Assembly (NCBI GenBank): GCA_022641095.1 | Contig: JALCDB010000005.1 | Location: forward strand, 67,766 to 119,024 | Length of the DNA: 51,259 nt | DNA from: Bacilli bacterium | GTDB taxonomy: Bacteria > Bacillota_I > Bacilli_A > RFN20 > CAG-826 | Reading direction: 5' to 3' | In this document: one piece after another, positions 37,886-45,887 of the stretch | Layout of the letters: every line of letters begins with the position of its first letter | Position numbering within the stretch: position 1 is the stretch's first letter | Position numbers and translations under genes: made by a program | The notes under the pieces: generated by a model | The model's database searches: none | What the model was told of the DNA's origin: nothing | The model's input: the letters and a program-made list of their open reading frames with translations, nothing else

Positions 37886-40262
37886 CGTTTCTTTTTGCCT
37901 TTTCGATATAGCCGCGGATCAGTGACGCGTTTTCATAGACGTCGAAGGAATCGCCGTCAGGCACGAGAAGGGTTGGAGCTTTCGTGACGCCATAAGCTAT
38001 CGTGGCGTCCTTTTCGCTCGTCGCGTCGACGCTGCGATACTTAATGCCTTCTTTGTCGAGCATCATTTTGGCCATTTTGCAGTTTGGGCAAGTGGGCGAG
38101 GTAAAGAGCATAAGCTCCGTTACCTTCGGAGCTTGGCCGCTTTCTCGGCGGAGAGAGCGGGTTACGCCGTTTTTGGGAAGCGGATCCTCGCCGTTTTCGA
38201 TGAGATAAGTCCGCCGGTCCTTGAATTCCTGGGACTTGCCCTCATTCCAGTTCTTGACTGGGCGGTAGTAACCGGTGATGCGGGAGTAGACTTCGGTGTC
38301 CTTCCCGCAGATGGGGCACTTCCAAACTTCGCCCGAGATATAGCCGTGGTCTTGGCAAACCGAGTAGGTCGGGCTGATGGTGTAATAAGGGAGTTTGTAA
38401 TTCTCGGCGATTTTATGGACGAGTTTCATGCAGCTTTGGTAATTCGGAAGCTTTTGGCCAAGGAAGGCGTGGAAAACGGTTCCGGAAGTGTAAAGCGTCT
38501 GGAAACGGTCCTCGATGTCAAGGGCTTGGAAGATGTCGCTGGTATAGCCTACCGGAAGGTGCGAGCTGTTCGTGTAATAAGGGGTCTCGCCCGCTTTGCC
38601 GGCCGTTATGATGTCCGGATAGCGTTCGCGGTCGTGCTTGGCAAGCCGATAAGCGGTCGACTCGGCCGGAGTGGCCTCAAGGTTGAAGAGATCGCCGTAT
38701 CGCTCTTGGTAATCGGAAAGTCGACTTCTCATGTGGTTGAGGGTCTCGATGGTGAAGGCCTGAGCCTCTTCGTCGGTCAGATCTTTTTTTATCCAGCGGG
38801 CGTTGAGGCAGGCTTCGTTCATGCCGACGAGGCCGATGGTCGAGAAGTGGTTTTTGAAGGATCCAAGGTAATGGCGCGTGTACGGATATAGACCTCCGTC
38901 GAGGAGAGCGGTGATGGTTTTCCTCTTGGTGTCAAGCGAACGGGCCGCGACGTCCATTAGGTGATTAAGGCGCGCGAAGAAGTCGGTCTTGTCGGTCGCC
39001 AAATAGGCGAGGCGCGGCATATTGAGCGTGACGACGCCTATAGATCCCGTCGATTCGCCAGAACCGAAGTAACCGCCGCTCTTTTTCCGAAGTTCTCGGA
39101 GATCGAGGCGGAGGCGGCAGCACATGCTGCGGACATCGCTTGGTTTCATATCGCTGTTGATGTAATTCGAAAAATACGGGGTGCCGTATTTGGCCGTCAT
39201 CGTGAAGAGCAGTTTGTTGTTCTCGGTTTCGCCCCAATTGAAATCCTTGGTGATGGAATAGGTCGGAATCGGGTACTGGAACCCGCGACCGTTGGCGTCT
39301 CCTTCGATCATGACCTCGATGAAGGCTTTGTTGACCATGGCCATCTCTTCGGTGCAATCCTTGTATTTGAAGGGCATTTCCTTGCCCCCGACGATGCAGT
39401 TGAGCTCGGCCATGTCATCAGGCACGGTCCAGTCGATGGTTATGTTGGTAAAAGGGGCTTGGGTTCCCCAACGCGATGGGGTATTGACGCCGTAAATGAA
39501 GGATTGGATGGCCTGCTTCACCTCTTTATAACTCAGGTGATCGGCTTTTACGAATGGGGCCAGATAAGTGTCAAAAGAACTGAACGCTTGCGCGCCGGCC
39601 CATTCGTTTTGCATGATTCCAAGGAAATTGACCATTTGGTTGCAAAGGGTCATGAGGTGCCTGGCCGGAGCCGAGGTGATTTTGCCTGTGACGCCGCCTA
39701 AGCCTTCCTTGATAAGTTGCTTAAGCGACCAGCCGGCGCAGTATCCGGTAAGCATTGAAAGGTCATGGATGTGCATGTCCGCGTTGCGGTGGGCATCGGC
39801 CACTTCCTTATCGTAAATTTGGCTGAGCCAATAATTGGCTGTCACGGCGCCGGAATTGGAAAGAATAAGGCCGCCGACCGAATAAGTGACGGTCGAGTTC
39901 TCTTTGACGCGCCAATCGTTGACCTTGAGGTAGTTGTCGACGACCGAGGCATAGTTCAGTTCCGTGTTCTTGATCTCGCGGAGTTCCTGATGATGTTTTC
40001 TGTAATCCATATAGGAGCGTGCGACATCGACGTATCCGCTTTCGATGAGAACGATCTCGACGCTGTCTTGGACATCCTCGACATTGATGATTCCGTTCTT
40101 GATTTTCTCGTTGAAGTTGGCGGTCACGCGGATCGCTAGAAGCTCAAGGACGTCTTGGGTGATTTCCTTGCCCTCTTGCGCGAAAGCGCGACTCATCGCG
40201 TTCTCGATTTTCCTCAAATCGAAGTCGACGATCGAATTGTCTCTTTTTTGGATCTTGATCAT
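37875..40262 (-). CDS. nrdD: Anaerobic ribonucleoside-triphosphate reductase with C-terminal redoxin domain
   Basis: 795 residues in three parts. An N-terminal ATP-cone (MIKIQKRDNSIVDFDLRKIE, residues 1-90) gives allosteric control. The catalytic glycyl-radical barrel follows, with a C-terminal zinc site (CPICGKDTEVY preceded by CQDHGYISG) and the radical loop SRITGYYRP near residue 678. The last 85 residues are a glutaredoxin/thioredoxin-fold domain with TSPTCPNCKMAKMML and cis-Pro KAPTLLV. Class III enzymes either use formate or a redoxin; the fused CPNC domain plus the overlapping trxB indicate thiol-based reduction. The 5' leader of about 130 nt has no riboswitch that I recognise. Confidence 0.95.
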   Translation of the reverse strand: MIKIQKRDNSIVDFDLRKIENAMSRAFAQEGKEITQDVLELLAIRVTANFNEKIKNGIINVEDVQDSVEIVLIESGYVDVARSYMDYRKHHQELREIKNTELNYASVVDNYLKVNDWRVKENSTVTYSVGGLILSNSGAVTANYWLSQIYDKEVADAHRNADMHIHDLSMLTGYCAGWSLKQLIKEGLGGVTGKITSAPARHLMTLCNQMVNFLGIMQNEWAGAQAFSSFDTYLAPFVKADHLSYKEVKQAIQSFIYGVNTPSRWGTQAPFTNITIDWTVPDDMAELNCIVGGKEMPFKYKDCTEEMAMVNKAFIEVMIEGDANGRGFQYPIPTYSITKDFNWGETENNKLLFTMTAKYGTPYFSNYINSDMKPSDVRSMCCRLRLDLRELRKKSGGYFGSGESTGSIGVVTLNMPRLAYLATDKTDFFARLNHLMDVAARSLDTKRKTITALLDGGLYPYTRHYLGSFKNHFSTIGLVGMNEACLNARWIKKDLTDEEAQAFTIETLNHMRSRLSDYQERYGDLFNLEATPAESTAYRLAKHDRERYPDIITAGKAGETPYYTNSSHLPVGYTSDIFQALDIEDRFQTLYTSGTVFHAFLGQKLPNYQSCMKLVHKIAENYKLPYYTISPTYSVCQDHGYISGEVWKCPICGKDTEVYSRITGYYRPVKNWNEGKSQEFKDRRTYLIENGEDPLPKNGVTRSLRRESGQAPKVTELMLFTSPTCPNCKMAKMMLDKEGIKYRSVDATSEKDATIAYGVTKAPTLLVPDGDSFDVYENASLIRGYIEKAKRNDAA

Positions 40263-40397
40263 AAACCTTGCCTTTGCTTCCTGACTTCGGCGCGGGGCGT
40301 CTCCTAAACAATTGGTGGGTACGAAAAGCTCCTCGATCCAGACATTGTGCTATTTAGGGGTGGACGCTTTCGCTTCCTCTCCGCCCTTGCGTTGTTA

Positions 40398-40425
40398 ATC
40401 ATATCTATACGCCAATAAAAATCAA
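40398..40425 (-). promoter_or_regulatory. Predicted promoter of nrdD-trxB
   Basis: Minus-strand TTGATT (40425-40420), 16-bp spacer, TATGAT (40403-40398). The predicted start lies about 130 bp before the nrdD ATG. I found no NrdR box pair. Confidence 0.45.
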
Positions 40426-40482
40426 ATCAAAATGCTTACTGCCCGAATTGACAACTTTTTGGGTCATTTTCGGAAATGGATT

Positions 40483-40704
40483 TTTCCCACAAACCAACTG
40501 TGGAAAACCTCGATTCCATGGGGGCTTGTTTCAATGCTAAAAAAGTCAATTTTGGAAAGGGAAAATTTTGACAGTGTCTAACAAAGTCGATTCTGAGCAA
40601 CCCCCAATCGGAAGAACGCATTTTTTACAATTGGAAATTGGTTTTTGGATGGTGGATAACTTTTTTGAAAGCTGCTATAAGATAAGGTCAGGAAACGTGG
40701 ATAT
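40483..40704. promoter_or_regulatory. Cluster of DnaA-box-like sequences between nrdD and mscL
   Basis: The 530-bp gap 40263-40792 contains several near matches to TTATCCACA: TGTGGAAAA (40499-40507, one mismatch on the minus strand), GGTGGATAA (40651-40659, one mismatch), TTTCCCACA (40483-40491, two) and CGTGGATAT (40696-40704, two). The stretch is AT-rich and contains repeated GTCAA/TTGAC elements. A short frame at 40568-40789 runs through it but is not convincing as a gene. Confidence 0.35.
40653..40681 (+). promoter_or_regulatory. Predicted promoter of mscL
   Basis: TGGATA (40653-40658), 17-bp spacer, TATAAG (40676-40681). The -35 overlaps one of the DnaA-like boxes. Confidence 0.4.
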
Positions 40705-40792
40705 TTTGGTGAGTCCGAAGCCTTGTTTTCCGAACATTGGAATTTCTTTTCCTGAATATCGTGTTATCTTTTTTATGTTTGGAGGGTGAACC

Positions 40793-41527
40793 ATGGCAAA
40801 GGAAAGTGCGGCCGATAAAATGGCCAAAAAGAAGGCATTTAAGGAACGGCGCGCGGAGCTTCATAAGAAAACGGGAGGCCTCGCTAAGGAATTCGGGGCT
40901 TTCATCAACCGTGGCAATGTCGTTGACATGGCCGTTGGCGTTATCATCGGCGGCGCCTTTGGCACCATCGTCACGGCGATGGTCAACATTTTGCTGAGCC
41001 TTTGCACTTGGGGCGTTCCGGGAGGTCTCAAAGGCTTAATAACCGTTTTACCGGCAACCAACGCGACTCAGGCCGGCGTGAGCAACATCGGGCAATCCTT
41101 CGCTTCTTCCGATCTAACCGAAATGACGATTCAATACGCCGCCAATTCCGGGGCCGTCATAAAGGCCGACTCCGGCACCTTCGTTCAGTGGCAGACTTCG
41201 CTGAAGACCCTCTACACCCTTCACGGGAGCACTTACGTTTATAACCTTTCGGCCAGCATCGATTGGGGATCTTTCATCAATGCCGTCATTTCGTTCCTCA
41301 TCATCGCTCTTGTTCTCTTTGCTGTCGTGAAAACGATCGCTAAGGTCAAAGAGGGCCGAAGAGTGTTGGCGGAGGAAGCCAAGGAGAAATATTACAAACT
41401 CTATCCGGAAGAAAGGCCGGCCCCGGCGGTTCCTGGTGTCCCCGTTCCGACCGAAATGGAGATTTTGATCCAAATTCGCGACGAATTGAAAAAGCAGAAC
41501 GCTGCCAATCCACCGAAAAAGCAATAG
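40793..41527 (+). CDS. mscL: Large-conductance mechanosensitive channel MscL, enlarged form
   Basis: 244 residues, against about 130-150 for most MscL. The first pore helix is diagnostic: EFGAFINRGNVVDMAVGVII with GGAFGTIV (about residues 33-60). The second helix is near residues 160-185 (INAVISFLIIALVLFAVVK), and the cytoplasmic end has MEILIQIRDELKKQ. The extra length comes from a basic N-terminal extension of about 30 residues, a periplasmic loop of about 90 residues rich in Ser/Thr/Ala, and a Pro-rich linker before the terminal helix. GGAGG precedes the ATG. It releases solutes during hypo-osmotic shock; the large loop may tune gating. Confidence 0.88.
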   Translation: MAKESAADKMAKKKAFKERRAELHKKTGGLAKEFGAFINRGNVVDMAVGVIIGGAFGTIVTAMVNILLSLCTWGVPGGLKGLITVLPATNATQAGVSNIGQSFASSDLTEMTIQYAANSGAVIKADSGTFVQWQTSLKTLYTLHGSTYVYNLSASIDWGSFINAVISFLIIALVLFAVVKTIAKVKEGRRVLAEEAKEKYYKLYPEERPAPAVPGVPVPTEMEILIQIRDELKKQNAANPPKKQ

Positions 41528-41651
41528 AGATTGGTGCTTTTTGGAAGATCGTTGCGTCACAACCGGGTCGCAAATCTCGCTTCGTCGTGTCTTGAAATCC
41601 TTTTATGTGATACGACTCCTTTTGCTGAAGCGTAACCACCCTCATCCGTAG

Positions 41652-41657
41652 TAGAAT
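41652..41657 (+). promoter_or_regulatory. -10-like hexamer for leaderless phosphatase-Nudix transcript
   Basis: TAGAAT ends 6 nt before the ATG at 41664; no Shine-Dalgarno. Confidence 0.45.
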
Positions 41658-41663
41658 AAGGCC

Positions 41664-42749
41664 ATGTTAAGAAGAGTGCCTTTCAGGAAAATCGAGAATT
41701 TCCGGGATTTGGGCGGCTATGCGGCACGTTATGGGGAAACCCAGTTTGGGGTCGTTTACCGTTCGGGGACATTGGCCGATGCCCTCCAAGAAGATGTCGA
41801 CGAAATGGCGGCTTTGGGGATCAAATCGATTTTGGATATTCGGAGCGAGAACGAAAAGAAAAACTGCCCCGACAAAACCTTTGGCGATCCGCGCTTCGCT
41901 CAATATGAGCTTTCGGTGAATGGGAACGGCCGCGTTCCAACGAGCCGCCTGGATCAGATCGATTCCTATTTGGAGATGCTGGAGGATCCCTTGCAAGCCC
42001 GGCGAATTTTCCTTGCCTTGGCCCATTGCGAGAAGCCTTGTCTCATCCATTGTTCCGCCGGTAAAGATCGGACCGGAGTTTTTTCCTTCATTCTTCTATT
42101 GGCCAACGGCGTCCCGTTTCACGACGCCAACGCCGACTATCTGCTTTCTTTTCCGTATTTGACCCGTCTTACTCGCGAAACGAAAAAGAACAATCCCGAT
42201 TTTCCCAAACCCGTCTTGACTCCCAGCATCACGTTTTGGAAACGGGTCATGGCGAAGTTCAATAAGCGGTGGGGGACCGTGGACGACTATTTTGAATGGC
42301 TCGGGTTGGGGGAGGACGAAGTCGCCCTTATCGACAATTTGCTGGGCAAGCAGGAAAAAAGCTGTGGGGCCGTGGTGTTCCATGATAACGAAATTCTCGT
42401 TGAGCACATGAAAGAAGGGCATTACAGCCTTCCAAAGGGCCACGTCGAAAAGTCCGATGATTCCGAAGAGGCGACGGCCCTTCGCGAAATCAAAGAAGAA
42501 ACGGGCTTGGGCGTTAGGATTATCGCGAAAGACCGTTATCATATCGATTATTCGCCTAAGGAAGGCGTGGCCAAGCGAGTGGTTTTCCTCATTGCCGAAA
42601 GCGCGAGCGTCAAGACTGTCTGCCAACCCGAAGAAATTCGAGAAATCTATTGGCTTAGTCCCAACGACGCGGTTCGAACCGCGTCTCACGACAGCGACAA
42701 AAAAATCATCGTTTGGGCGTGTGGCGTCAAGGCTAAACTAGGCGTTTAA
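41664..42749 (+). CDS. Tyrosine phosphatase-Nudix hydrolase fusion
   Basis: 361 residues. Residues 1-230 are a Y_phosphatase3-type domain: ENFRDLGGYAARYGE near residue 11 and the CX5R P-loop IHCSAGKDRTGVF near residue 128. Residues about 233-361 are a Nudix domain with SLPKGHVEKSDDSEEATALR continuing into EIKEETGL, the Nudix box with one inserted residue relative to GX5EX7REUXEEXGU. The KGHVE start is typical of diadenosine tetraphosphate and related hydrolases. No gap or frameshift separates the domains. A phosphatase joined to a nucleotide-clearing domain suggests joint processing of a phosphorylated nucleotide or alarmone, which is inference. It converges on the ATP-grasp gene with 4 bp overlap. 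Confidence 0.85.
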   Translation: MLRRVPFRKIENFRDLGGYAARYGETQFGVVYRSGTLADALQEDVDEMAALGIKSILDIRSENEKKNCPDKTFGDPRFAQYELSVNGNGRVPTSRLDQIDSYLEMLEDPLQARRIFLALAHCEKPCLIHCSAGKDRTGVFSFILLLANGVPFHDANADYLLSFPYLTRLTRETKKNNPDFPKPVLTPSITFWKRVMAKFNKRWGTVDDYFEWLGLGEDEVALIDNLLGKQEKSCGAVVFHDNEILVEHMKEGHYSLPKGHVEKSDDSEEATALREIKEETGLGVRIIAKDRYHIDYSPKEGVAKRVVFLIAESASVKTVCQPEEIREIYWLSPNDAVRTASHDSDKKIIVWACGVKAKLGV

Positions 42750-43624
42750 TATATCGTTTTGACGATATGGTCGGCATAAGCTCCGGCGACATCGACGCCG
42801 GTGGCTTCTTCGACTCCTTCGATGAAGGCGTTGGAATTCACTTCGTCAAGGATCGGTTCCCCATCAGGGCCTTTCAAAAGGTCGACGCCGCAGTAATCGA
42901 GACGAAGGATGTTTGCGGCCTTTTCCGCAAGGGCGATGAAAGAAGCGGGGATGTCGGCTTTCGTGGCGTGGCCGCCCAAGCCGATGTTGCTCCGGAAGTC
43001 GCCGGTGCCGCTTTGCCGTTTCATGCCGGCGACGAAGCGCCCCCCGACGACGATTAGGCGATAGTCGTATCCAGCGCTTGCGGCGATGAATTCCTGATAG
43101 ATGCGGGGAGTGTGCCAAAGTTTCTTTTCCTCGGCGATCAACTCCTGATGGTTACGAATGAGGAACACTTCCTTTCCAAGCGATCCGAAGTTTCCCTTGG
43201 CAACGAAAGGATATCTAAGTTCCCTTTCGAGGTTCGTAAGGAAGGCGCCATTATCCTCGGTCGAATAATTAAGGGGGCCGGAAATGGTCTTTGGCATTTT
43301 TATGCCTTGGTTCACAAGCGATATATGGGTGAGCATTTTGTCATCGCAAAGTTCGACGGCCCGAGCCGAATTGAAAAGGCGCATGCCTTTCATCTCAAGC
43401 ATATGGGAAGCGTAGGGGTCTTTGTCTAAATATAGGACGAAATCGACGTTTGGCTTTTTACCGGCAAGATTGCCCTCGCTATCGACGTAGGAGAGGATCT
43501 CGGCGTTGGTAGTAAGGCCCAACGCAACATCTCGATGGGCCAGTTCGGCTCGCATTCTCTCGTAAAAATGTTGAGCGCCTGGAAGGATCAGATAGGCGTT
43601 GACGATGGCTAATCCGCTTTTCAT
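42746..43624 (-). CDS. RimK-like ATP-grasp ligase
   Basis: 292 residues from ATG 43624 (MKSGLAIVNAYLILPG); earlier in-frame starts at 43639 and 43642 add six or fewer residues. The ATP-grasp fold is shown by PFVAKGNFGSLGKEVFLI (about residues 143-160), YQEFIAASAGYDYRLIVVGG (about residues 181-200), LRLDYCGVDLL and the metal-binding LDEVNSNAFIEGVEEATG near the C-terminus. It resembles RimK/CofF enzymes that add glutamate or other amino acids to a carboxylate acceptor. GATAAT lies 6 nt upstream of the ATG with no Shine-Dalgarno. The acceptor is unknown. Confidence 0.82.
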   Translation of the reverse strand: MKSGLAIVNAYLILPGAQHFYERMRAELAHRDVALGLTTNAEILSYVDSEGNLAGKKPNVDFVLYLDKDPYASHMLEMKGMRLFNSARAVELCDDKMLTHISLVNQGIKMPKTISGPLNYSTEDNGAFLTNLERELRYPFVAKGNFGSLGKEVFLIRNHQELIAEEKKLWHTPRIYQEFIAASAGYDYRLIVVGGRFVAGMKRQSGTGDFRSNIGLGGHATKADIPASFIALAEKAANILRLDYCGVDLLKGPDGEPILDEVNSNAFIEGVEEATGVDVAGAYADHIVKTIY

Positions 43625-43630
43625 GGCTCT

Positions 43631-43636
43631 ATTATC
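43631..43636 (-). promoter_or_regulatory. -10-like hexamer for leaderless ATP-grasp transcript
   Basis: Minus-strand GATAAT, then AGAGCC, then ATG. Confidence 0.4.
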
Positions 43637-43682
43637 CATCAAATGCGTTTGTCAGTGTTCCCAATTTACGTTATTTTAATAT

Positions 43683-43711
43683 ATGACATAATAATGGTAT
43701 AATTATGACAT
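43683..43711 (+). promoter_or_regulatory. nadE promoter flanked by two ATGACAT repeats
   Basis: ATGACAT occurs at 43683-43689 and 43705-43711, 22 bp apart, about two helical turns. Each is a palindrome about its central A. TATAAT (43698-43703) lies between them, and the ATG is 9 nt downstream of it, so the transcript has almost no leader. The layout is what an autoregulating antitoxin-type DNA-binding domain would use. Confidence 0.55.
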
Positions 43712-43712
43712 T

Positions 43713-45848
43713 ATGAATAAAACCCAACCGATTACCGCCCTTCGCGACACCACGAAGCTCAAAGCCGATCTCGCCGCCAACGAGGGTTGTCTGTTCATAA
43801 CCAAGAACGGCTATTCCGATTTGGTTATCCTCTCGCCGGAGTATTATGAGCGTCTTGCGGAGTCCAGCCGCCTCCCTTTTCTTTCCCCGAGAACTCAGAG
43901 AAATCCAATCAAAACCCACCATTCGGCCAAATTTAGCGATCCTATGGGATTCGTTCGCGTTCGGGCAGAATCCCTTCACATTGAGGTGGCTGGTCTTTCG
44001 CATAATGTCCAGGAGATCGAAAACGCCGTAAAACGCGCCGCCGCGGACAAAGTCTCCATTTTGACGATGCCGGAATTGTGCCTTACGGGTTACACGGCCG
44101 AGGACCTTTTCCTGACATCCACGATTCAAAATCTGGTGTTTGAAGCCATTAAGAAAGTAGCCTTCTTTAGCCGGGACTTCAATGTGTTTTTCGTTTTCGG
44201 AGCCCCGTTGATATATGGCAACGCGATATATAATTGCGCCGTGGCGATCCACCAAGGCAAAGTGTTGGGCGTCGTTCCCAAATCCCATTTGCCAAACTAT
44301 TCGGAGTTCTATGAGAAACGCCATTTCACGGAAGCTCCTAAAGAGAATGGAACCATCGATATCGGAGGCGAGGAAATCCCTTTTGGAACCGGCCTTCTTT
44401 TCGTTGACGAGAACTATCCCGATCTCAAGATAGGCATTGAGATTTGCGAAGACGCTTGGGTGCCGGACACCCCCAGCACGACGGCGGCCAAAAACGGCGC
44501 CGATGTCATTCTTAACCTCTCGGCTTCCAACGAAGTCGTCGGAAAGAAGGAGTTCCGCGAAAATCTCGTGGGCTCTCTTTCGGCCCGTCTGTGCTGCGCC
44601 TATGTGTACGCGAGCGCCGGCGATGGCGAAAGCACGACGGATTTGGTCTTCGCCGCTCATGACATCATCTCTGAGAATGGCAAAATCCTTGCCGAAACCG
44701 ATCTTTTTGGCTCCGGAGTCGCTACCGCCGAAATCGATTTAGAGAAGCTCATGGGCGAACGTCGCAAGATGACTTCCTTCGGCAACGCCGAGCGTTTCAC
44801 CTATGAGAGCGTCTATTTCTCGATGCCTTTGGAAAAACCCGAGAAGCTGGAACGCCATTACCCAATGAATCCGTTCATCCCAGAGGGGAAAGGCATCGAT
44901 TTGGAACGCGTCTCCCTAATTCTATCGATGCAAGCGGCGGGACTGGTCAAGCGCTTGAGCGCCATCCATTGCAAAGTTGTCCTTGTGGGGTTGTCGGGTG
45001 GGCTCGATAGCACCTTGGCTCTCCTTGTCTGCCATGAGGCATTCAAGAAACTTGGCTATGATTATAAAGGGATCCACGCGATCACGATGCCGGCTTTCGG
45101 GACGAGCAAACGGACTCACGACAACGCCGTCCTTTTGGCTCAGGAACTTGGCATATCGTTTGAAGAGATCGCCATCAAAGACTCTCTTCGTCAGCATTTC
45201 AAGGATATCCACCATGACGAAAACAACCAGAATCTCACCTACGAGAACGCCCAAGCCCGCGAAAGGACGCAACTGCTCATGGATTACTCGGGCGATCTGG
45301 GTGGCATCATGGTTGGAACTGGCGATTTATCCGAGCTTTGCCTGGGCTGGACGACTTATAATGGCGATCACATGTCAATGTATGGCGTGAACGCTTCGAT
45401 TCCGAAAACCCTCGTCCGTTATTTGGTTTCCGGTTATGCCCTGTTGCACCCCAAATGCGCCGATTCGCTTAACGATATCGTCGATACGCCGATCAGCCCA
45501 GAGCTTTTGCCGACTGACAGTAAAGGGCGGATAACTCAAAAGACCGAAGATAAGGTGGGCCCTTACGAATTGAATGATTTCTTTATTTATCATTTTCTAA
45601 GGTTCGGCTATCGCCCCGCCAAACTCTTTTTCCTGGCGAAACAGGCTTATGCCGGCGTTTATGATGACGCCACTATCAAAAAGTGGCTGCGGGCGTTCTT
45701 CAACCGCTTTTTCCACAATCAGTTCAAAAGGAGTTGCCTTCCCGATGGGGCGAAGGTCGGAACCGTCGCGATTTCCCCGCGCGGCGATCTGCGGATGCCT
45801 AGCGATGCTTCCGTCTCCGACTTCTTGGGGGAAGTGGACGCTCTTTGA
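43713..45848 (+). CDS. nadE: Glutamine-dependent NAD+ synthetase with N-terminal Phd/YefM antitoxin-like domain
   Basis: 711 residues. Residues about 78-350 are the nitrilase-type glutaminase: MPELCLTGY supplies the Glu, PKSHLPNY the Lys and IEICEDAW the Cys. Residues about 400-700 are the synthetase, with the PP-loop VGLSGGLDSTLAL near residue 431 and GTGDLSELCLGWTTYNGDH near residue 533. It makes NAD+ from deamido-NAD+, ATP and glutamine. Uniquely, residues 1-50 (ITALRDTTKLKADLAANEG, then FITKNGYSDLVILSPEYYER) match Phd/YefM antitoxins, and a 25-residue basic linker joins them. The frame is continuous. An internal ATG at 43944 would give a normal NadE but has no ribosome site, while the first ATG follows a TATAAT. 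Confidence 0.9.
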   Translation: MNKTQPITALRDTTKLKADLAANEGCLFITKNGYSDLVILSPEYYERLAESSRLPFLSPRTQRNPIKTHHSAKFSDPMGFVRVRAESLHIEVAGLSHNVQEIENAVKRAAADKVSILTMPELCLTGYTAEDLFLTSTIQNLVFEAIKKVAFFSRDFNVFFVFGAPLIYGNAIYNCAVAIHQGKVLGVVPKSHLPNYSEFYEKRHFTEAPKENGTIDIGGEEIPFGTGLLFVDENYPDLKIGIEICEDAWVPDTPSTTAAKNGADVILNLSASNEVVGKKEFRENLVGSLSARLCCAYVYASAGDGESTTDLVFAAHDIISENGKILAETDLFGSGVATAEIDLEKLMGERRKMTSFGNAERFTYESVYFSMPLEKPEKLERHYPMNPFIPEGKGIDLERVSLILSMQAAGLVKRLSAIHCKVVLVGLSGGLDSTLALLVCHEAFKKLGYDYKGIHAITMPAFGTSKRTHDNAVLLAQELGISFEEIAIKDSLRQHFKDIHHDENNQNLTYENAQARERTQLLMDYSGDLGGIMVGTGDLSELCLGWTTYNGDHMSMYGVNASIPKTLVRYLVSGYALLHPKCADSLNDIVDTPISPELLPTDSKGRITQKTEDKVGPYELNDFFIYHFLRFGYRPAKLFFLAKQAYAGVYDDATIKKWLRAFFNRFFHNQFKRSCLPDGAKVGTVAISPRGDLRMPSDASVSDFLGEVDAL

Positions 45849-45887
45849 GGATTCCGCATCTAAGAAAAGAGGTTTAAGATAAAGCGC

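Noticed and set aside
40263-40391. Riboswitch in the nrdD leader
   Set aside because: There is a small GC-rich hairpin, but I could not fit cobalamin or any other known riboswitch core.
40568-40789. 73-codon frame between nrdD and mscL
   Set aside because: It runs through the mscL promoter and DnaA-like boxes, lacks a ribosome site and shows no domain.
40263-40792. Chromosomal origin of replication
   Set aside because: DnaA-like boxes are imperfect and no dnaA, dnaN, recF, gyrB or rpmH is in the window.
43713-43943. Separate antitoxin gene accidentally joined to nadE
   Set aside because: There is no stop codon, no second ribosome site before 43944 and no toxin gene beside it; a fusion is the simpler reading. 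A protein N-terminus would settle it.
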